NCBI RefSeq assembly: GCF_016234775.1
Contig: NZ_JACRAH010000001.1
Coordinates: 248,001 to 312,000 of the forward strand
Length of the DNA stretch: 64,000 nucleotides
Reading direction: 5' to 3'
Source: Aquabacterium sp.
Lineage (GTDB): Bacteria > Pseudomonadota > Gammaproteobacteria > Burkholderiales > Burkholderiaceae_C
Position numbers and translations under genes: made by a program. The notes under the pieces are model-generated. The model was not told the DNA's origin and did no database searches. It saw nothing but the letters and a program-made list of their open reading frames with translations. Below are positions 63,501 to 64,000 of the stretch, in pieces (position 1 is the stretch's first letter; every line of letters starts with the position of its first letter).

Positions 63501-64000
63501 AGAGCCGGAACAGGCGCGCCGTGAACAAAGGTGCCTTTTCCGGGTTGTAAGGCGTCTCGACAAGCTCGGCGATGATCTTGTTCATCGTGGGCTTGCGCTC
63601 GGCCTCCGGCAAGTGGCTCAAGTCGTCATAGGGCAGCAGGCTGAAGGGGATTTCCGGCAGGATGCGTTGCACATCACCGTTTGGTGTGCGCTCGACCACC
63701 GTGCGGAAGATGCTCTGGCGCTGGACGAGCATGTGCCAGGCCTGGTTGAACGCTTCGACGTCAAGCGGACCCAGCAGGCGATGCCCTGTAGGGATGCTGT
63801 GCACCACGGTGCCGGGCGTCAGGTTTTCCAGGAACCAGACGCGTTCCTGCATTTGAGACAGGGGGGCCGTGGACTGGTCAGCCCGGATCGGGATGGTGTC
63901 GGCAGGGCCGCTGTTGGCTTTGGCTGTTGCCGCAAGCTGGTGTTTGGCATCCAGCAAGGCCTGGGCCAAGGCTGCAGGCGTGGGGTGATCGAAGATCATC
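60586..64000 (-). CDS. Non-ribosomal peptide synthetase, 3' part (carrier end - C - A - PCP)
   Basis: About 1138 codons of a gene that continues beyond the right edge. The first visible residues, IFDHPTPAALAQALL, are the end of a carrier domain from an upstream module. Next come a condensation domain with HHLIWDAW (His178-179, Asp183; HHxxxDG with Ala for Gly), and an Ala/Pro linker near 490-515. The adenylation domain shows YTSGSTGKPKG, MYGPTETTVW, YRTGDLGR, GRLDHQVKVRGHRIELGE and NGKTDR. A carrier domain follows, with LGGHSLLAM (Ser1067). Aligning to GrsA by eye gives pocket residues D-I-L-Q-L-G-M-V-W-K, close to the glycine code. No thioesterase or reductase domain follows; a 40-residue linker-like tail ends WFNRILRR. 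Confidence 0.93.
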   Translation of the reverse strand, partial: MIFDHPTPAALAQALLDAKHQLAATAKANSGPADTIPIRADQSTAPLSQMQERVWFLENLTPGTVVHSIPTGHRLLGPLDVEAFNQAWHMLVQRQSIFRTVVERTPNGDVQRILPEIPFSLLPYDDLSHLPEAERKPTMNKIIAELVETPYNPEKAPLFTARLFRLSPEEHGLLFQAHHLIWDAWSFDLLYVDLPELYAACLEKREPRLPPLTVSYGDFAAWHNEWMTGPELQRQLGYWREQLTPLPPNIELPLDHPRPPAMSGRGGSFQFNLAKDVTDALRAQAQQQGRTLYITLLSAYALALHRASKQDDFVIGTPVRGREQPALENLMGFFVNMLPLRMQPRDDMSMQSWLASVHRKVVDAFSYPDVPFDHLVHVMQVPRDYSRPPIHQVSFSYQDVRERTTRWGNVDHQRMATPMLGAAQDLALWCVETRNHIEFVFTFNADVLETATVASFAADLENLLREIVTDPDRPLSGYTFQAPAKLPGSAQANSNSPASQPSLPAPAAQASATASEGNLITLLRQQAHTTSKAIALSQTGERAYSHTELWARASQIAHHLRAHGIGRGSLVGVCMPRCPDLLGAVLGTLMAGAAYVPLDPDYPAERLAHMVDDAGLALIISRTDVMQVLNWPRDKTLLTDLDDALIQTRPDTPPTADAQRDAQASDAAYVIYTSGSTGKPKGVVVPHGAVINFLQSMAKEPGLQAGQRLLAVTTLSFDISVLELFLPLLVGAEVVLCRTEDARDPFLLKAQVEDAIDVMQATPSTWHALIEAGWNGRPGFTALVGGESLTLKLANQLVTRCAAVWNMYGPTETTVWSSCWRVNAPEQGIRIGKPIANTQIHILNTEGRACGAGEPGEICIGGAGVATGYLHRPELTAERFITDPFTPGGQARLYRTGDLGRLHANGELEHLGRLDHQVKVRGHRIELGEIEATLQLNPAISQVVVMAREDHPGDVRLVAYCVVRDAQSPSVLPQALKAELARTLPEYMLPQHFVLLAQLPRLPNGKTDRAALPKPPDATTSVEHKAKAHGRLPVTPTEKAIADVWRELLDVEEVTLDDNFFNLGGHSLLAMKAVTEIMRRTGVTISVRRIIFETLGQLAATGTTGSSQPDATTPASAPPTGTDTEAKSGWFNRILRR

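Noticed and set aside
63997-63999. ATG near the right edge as start of the NRPS gene
   Set aside because: It lies inside a carrier-domain end (IFDHPTPAALAQ), so the gene must continue beyond the window.

Overview
The window reads as a GC-rich chromosome segment of a betaproteobacterium, most likely order Burkholderiales (Comamonadaceae/Aquabacterium/Leptothrix-like). The evidence is gene order and family type. There is a complete cco cluster (cbb3 oxidase) followed by fnr and hemN, an icd - cold-shock - clpS - clpA block, the rimP-nusA-infB-rbfA-truB operon, and LysR/CysB next to a sulfate-binding protein. Gene density is high. I saw no insertion sequence, prophage, CRISPR array or rRNA.

Layout. 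1-171: 5' end of a DUF192 protein leaving the window on the left. 288-11668: micro-aerobic respiration block, with ccoI (Cu ATPase), ccoS, ccoNOQP (oxidase), ccoG, a FixH-like protein, a small membrane protein, fnr on the opposite strand, hemN (oxygen-independent haem synthesis) and a DsbD_2/TauE-like membrane protein. FNR boxes lie before ccoG and between fnr and hemN, so Fnr probably controls both. 11824-16433: icd, a cold-shock protein and clpS-clpA. 16511-20781 (minus): a tightly packed envelope operon of TPR/NTF2 protein, L,D-transpeptidase, two cyclophilins and lpxH. 21060-26984: cysS, an AlkA-type glycosylase, accA, tilS and aspartokinase, then tRNA-Ser(GCU). 27199-34277: HDOD protein, rdgC, an alpha/beta hydrolase, an M14 peptidase, the sulfate-binding protein with convergent cysB, and a small secreted protein. 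34314-41940: L,D-carboxypeptidase plus a complete Dpp/Yej-like peptide ABC transporter, possibly a murein-peptide recycling unit. 41969-45043: DUF4404, GST-like, GlxA-type regulator and fabI. 45124-54067: promoter, attenuator-like leader, then the translation operon and typA. 54159-55277: a 3-hydroxyisobutyryl-CoA hydrolase-like enzyme.

55305-64000 is the accessory and most unusual part. It holds the 3' end of a non-ribosomal peptide synthetase (C-A-PCP, A-domain pocket reading as glycine, no thioesterase). Two overlapping alpha/beta hydrolases follow, whose nucleophile-elbow residues are Cys and Arg rather than Ser, then a JmjC/cupin-8 oxygenase-like protein. A converging SGNH-hydrolase-like protein, a TIGR04325-like methyltransferase and a Sfp-type phosphopantetheinyl transferase complete the group. 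It looks like the end of a biosynthetic gene cluster that continues to the right, and it is the best candidate here for an undescribed system.

The work was done by eye from the sequence. Domain assignments rest on recognised motifs and family resemblance; no database search was run.
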